Source of the DNA: Bacteroidales bacterium
Lineage (GTDB): Bacteria; Bacteroidota; Bacteroidia; Bacteroidales; UBA12077
NCBI GenBank assembly: GCA_030600625.1
Contig: JAUVLS010000030.1
Coordinates: forward strand, 1 to 9,494
Length of the DNA stretch: 9,494 nt
Direction: 5' to 3'
Below are positions 6,972 to 9,494 of this stretch, piece by piece (within the stretch, counting starts at the first letter, position 1; every line of letters begins with the position of its first letter). Below the pieces are notes generated by a model, which was not told the DNA's origin, did no database searches, and saw only the letters and a list, made by a program, of their open reading frames with translations. A program made the translations under genes and the position numbers.

Positions 6972-8636
6972 ATGATTCGAAAGATTTTTATATACATTCA
7001 CATTTTAGGTTTTTTAATTTTCGGATTTAAAAGCCTAAACGCACAGGAAAAATTAGTAAAAGAAGTTAAGGTTGTTAAACCTTATGAACCTACCATTTCT
7101 GATGCCTATAAATTAACACATTTGCCCAGAATTACCGATACGGTAAAAATCATCCCGGAAATAAAATATATTCTTCAAACGAAACCAATGAATGTAGGAT
7201 ATACTATTACTCCGATTAAGCCGGCAAAAATGGTTGGAGAACCCTTATCAAAATTATATAACAGTTATGTTAAGGTAGGATTAGGAACAAAAATGTTACC
7301 TATGCTGGAGACTTATGTTAATAATAAACGATCAAAGGATTATTCAATTGGTGCTTATTACAAATTTTTAAATTCCATTGGGCAAGCCACCTTCGATAAC
7401 GACGAAAAAGAGTTTGCAGGATTTTGCGATAACGACTTGCGATTTTTTGGTAAGAAATATATGAAAAGTTCTATTATTCAGGGCGAAATGGGACTGTTAA
7501 GTAATACGAGATATTTTTATGGTTATGATACCCGCGTAGATACAATTTTAGAAAAGGACAACATTAAGCAAAACTATTTGACACTTAATTTAAATGCAAA
7601 CTATAAGAGTAATCATGTTGATTCTTCTCATATTAACTATGATTTTGGAGTAAATCTTTATAACACAAAAGATAACTTCGAAAATAATGAATTAGGTTTT
7701 CGAATAGCAGGGGATATAAATAAGATTTTTACAAAAGAAATGGTAGGTGTTAATGTTGCAATTGAGCATTACTCAACCAGCGAAAAAATCGATTCTTCAA
7801 ACAATACAATTATCAGAATAAATCCCTGGTTGGGCAAATTTGGAGATAAATGGCGTATTAAAGCAGGAATTAATATTTTTTCTGATATTCGCGGCGATAA
7901 CTCAAAAGCGCTTTATTATCCTGTGGCAAGATTGGAATATGATATGGCAAATCATTACCTGATTCCTTATGCCGGGGTCGATGGTAAACTGGAAATAAAT
8001 AATTTCCGGAAAATGAGCCAGGTTAATCCATTTTTAGTACCTGGAACGGGAGTATTAAACACCGACCATAAAATAATTCTGTTTGGAGGTATAAGAGGTA
8101 ATTTTAACTCAACGACATATTACAACTTTGAGATATCATATTCATTAATTGATGACATGCCATTTTTTATTAATGATTTGGTAAACTCTGATAGTATTGG
8201 TAATCAATTTAGTGTTGTTTATGATGATATTACACTCATAAATTATTTTGGCGAAATTTCTGTTTCTCCTTCCGAAGAATTAACGTTTCATGTAAAAGCG
8301 AATTACAAAAATTATGAAATGACAAATGAAGCCGAGGCATGGCATAAACCTTCTTTCGACTTAACTTTTACAACAAGATATAATATGCGTCATAAAATCA
8401 TTCTAAAAGGCGATATTTTAGCTATTGGAAAACGATATGCTAAGTTGGATGATACAGGAAATATTGCAGAATTAGAGTCGGCAATTGATATTAATTTAGG
8501 AGCAGAGTACAGATACTCAAAAGTATTATCAGGATTTATTCAGTTAAATAATTTATTATCTGATGGTTATTACGAATGGAATTATTACCCAAGCTATGGA
8601 TTTAATATTTTATTAGGCGTAACATATTCTTTCTAA
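6972..8636 (+). CDS. Outer-membrane beta-barrel protein (TonB-receptor-like barrel without plug)
   Basis: This 554-aa protein has a signal peptide (MIRKIFIYIHILGFLIFGFK, cleavage at NA|Q, residues 24/25). The mature N terminus is K/P-rich, with a VVKPYEPTISDAYK block at 34-47 and a proline-rich stretch to about residue 85. The remainder alternates polar and aromatic residues in amphipathic strands and ends in Phe (GVTYSF), the classic barrel C terminus. I recognise the VVKPYxPTISDA block from Bacteroidota proteins commonly labelled TonB-dependent receptor. At 554 aa with no visible plug domain, this is not a standard SusC or siderophore receptor. It lies 17 bp after the TPR gene on the same strand without a terminator between them, so the two should be co-expressed. 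A G+C-rich hairpin follows the stop. Its function is unknown. An outer-membrane channel or assembly factor with a periplasmic tail that docks on the TPR protein is inference. Confidence 0.85.
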   Translation: MIRKIFIYIHILGFLIFGFKSLNAQEKLVKEVKVVKPYEPTISDAYKLTHLPRITDTVKIIPEIKYILQTKPMNVGYTITPIKPAKMVGEPLSKLYNSYVKVGLGTKMLPMLETYVNNKRSKDYSIGAYYKFLNSIGQATFDNDEKEFAGFCDNDLRFFGKKYMKSSIIQGEMGLLSNTRYFYGYDTRVDTILEKDNIKQNYLTLNLNANYKSNHVDSSHINYDFGVNLYNTKDNFENNELGFRIAGDINKIFTKEMVGVNVAIEHYSTSEKIDSSNNTIIRINPWLGKFGDKWRIKAGINIFSDIRGDNSKALYYPVARLEYDMANHYLIPYAGVDGKLEINNFRKMSQVNPFLVPGTGVLNTDHKIILFGGIRGNFNSTTYYNFEISYSLIDDMPFFINDLVNSDSIGNQFSVVYDDITLINYFGEISVSPSEELTFHVKANYKNYEMTNEAEAWHKPSFDLTFTTRYNMRHKIILKGDILAIGKRYAKLDDTGNIAELESAIDINLGAEYRYSKVLSGFIQLNNLLSDGYYEWNYYPSYGFNILLGVTYSF

Positions 8637-8640
8637 TTTC

Positions 8641-8686
8641 AAGCCTGCCTGTCATGCTTACGGCAGATAAATCGGCAGTCAGGTTT
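8641..8686. repeat. G+C-rich imperfect hairpin after the barrel gene (REP-like or terminator)
   Basis: AAGCCTGCCTG (8641-8651) pairs with CAGTCAGGTTT (8676-8686) with one mismatch and one G-T wobble, around a 24-nt loop. An alternative stem pairs CTGCC (8645-8649) with GGCAG (8662-8666). It begins 5 bases after the stop codon and is much richer in G+C than its surroundings. It is followed by CCTATTTCAAATTTAAGG rather than a clean T-tract, so it may be a repetitive palindrome as well as, or instead of, a terminator. Confidence 0.5.
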
Positions 8687-8772
8687 CCTATTTCAAATTT
8701 AAGGTAAATACATTTATATTTTCAGGCACTTTAGTTCATTTTAGGCATTTTAAGTATTTGTTAATTTTTGTG

Positions 8773-8791
8773 AATTTATTGTTAATAAATT
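8773..8791. promoter_or_regulatory. Perfect AT-rich dyad with 8-bp arms, possible regulatory site
   Basis: AATTTATT (8773-8780) and AATAAATT (8784-8791) are perfect inverted repeats around GTT. The embedded TTGTTAAT (8779-8786) repeats a copy at 8758-8765, exactly 21 bp earlier, about two helical turns. The AT-richness makes chance dyads more likely, so the call is tentative. Confidence 0.3.
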
Positions 8792-8859
8792 GCACTATTT
8801 TATTTCGATTTAATCACCTAAAAATCACATATTTTTACTATATTTACACGTTTGAAAAA

Positions 8860-8888
8860 CAGGCTTGACTTCATTTTGTAATGGCCTG
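8860..8888 (+). promoter_or_regulatory. Bulged hairpin in the probable gyrB leader
   Basis: CAGGC (8860-8864) pairs with GCCTG (8884-8888). Directly inside the 3' arm, CATT (8872-8875) pairs with AATG (8880-8883) around a TTGT loop, leaving a 7-nt one-sided bulge. This gives nine base pairs in all. Whether it is transcribed depends on the unknown promoter position. Confidence 0.25.
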
Positions 8889-8974
8889 AAAATAAGATTG
8901 ATGTAAACTTATTCTTGAGTGTTGGAAAAACAAAAAAAATCCATCTAAAAAGTATTTGAAAATATAATATAAAA

Positions 8975-9005
8975 CTGGGTGATTTTTACTCAGAAATGTT
9001 TGAGT
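8975..9005 (+). promoter_or_regulatory. Two mutually exclusive hairpins just upstream of gyrB
   Basis: CTGGGT (8975-8980) can pair with ACTCAG (8988-8993; one G-T wobble, 7-nt loop). The same ACTCA (8988-8992) can instead pair with TGAGT (9001-9005; perfect, 8-nt loop). The pair ends 42 nt before the gyrB ATG. The stems are only 5-6 bp, so this is a suggestion of alternative leader structure, not a demonstrated switch. Confidence 0.25.
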
Positions 9006-9032
9006 ATTGTCAAATTTTAAATAATGTAATAA

Positions 9033-9494
<462 letters not shown>

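Noticed and set aside
6768..7001. Minus-strand open frame spanning the TPR/barrel junction
   Set aside because: It is antisense to the end of one real gene and the signal peptide of the next, and is Ser/Asn-rich as expected from reverse-complement AT-rich coding DNA.
6972..8636. A conventional TonB-dependent receptor (SusC-like) call
   Set aside because: The protein is too short, no plug domain or SusD partner is visible, and the adjacent gene is a TPR protein.
8865..8893. TTGACT resembling an E. coli -35 element upstream of gyrB
   Set aside because: No TATAAT-like sequence occurs at 17 nt (GAAAAT instead), and Bacteroidota use a different housekeeping promoter consensus.

Overview
The window is about 9.5 kb of AT-rich DNA (roughly one third G+C by eye) from a member of the Bacteroidota, most likely a Bacteroidales/Marinilabiliales-type organism. 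This rests on four things: near absence of Shine-Dalgarno sequences, a TAnnTTTG-type -7 box, signal peptides ending in Ala-Gln, and the protein families present. No integrase, transposase, CRISPR array, tRNA or rRNA was seen. It looks like ordinary chromosome.

Left part (1-3461). A partial plus-strand gene for a GNAT/FemAB-like acyltransferase converges, with a 7-bp gap, on a minus-strand cluster. Read in its own direction the cluster is: a 65-aa unknown protein, ftsE (the ATPase associated with the division factor FtsX), a Wzx-type polysaccharide flippase and a hexapeptide-repeat acyltransferase. The flippase starts 23 bp after ftsE and overlaps the acyltransferase by 17 bp, so these three genes are probably one transcript. 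The two acyltransferases and the flippase look like the edge of a surface-polysaccharide locus. No ftsX is visible.

Middle part (3462-8636). A 352-bp divergent intergenic region with several short repeats and a dyad precedes a two-gene plus-strand operon. The first gene encodes a secreted protein of about 1046 aa made almost entirely of TPR-like repeats. The second, 17 bp downstream, encodes a 554-aa outer-membrane beta-barrel protein with a K/P-rich N-terminal segment. I recall this pair from many Bacteroidota genomes, where the barrel is often labelled a TonB-dependent receptor. I know of no established function, and I consider it the best candidate for an undescribed system here: a periplasmic TPR scaffold acting with an outer-membrane barrel.

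Right part (8637-9494). A 411-bp intergenic region opens with a G+C-rich imperfect hairpin directly after the barrel gene. It also holds an AT-rich dyad and a potentially structured leader with two mutually exclusive small hairpins. It is followed by the first 149 codons of gyrB (DNA gyrase subunit B), cut by the window end.

Most genes here are housekeeping or envelope genes. The uncertain and interesting parts are the TPR/barrel pair, the ftsE-flippase linkage, the 65-aa protein and the intergenic repeats and hairpins.
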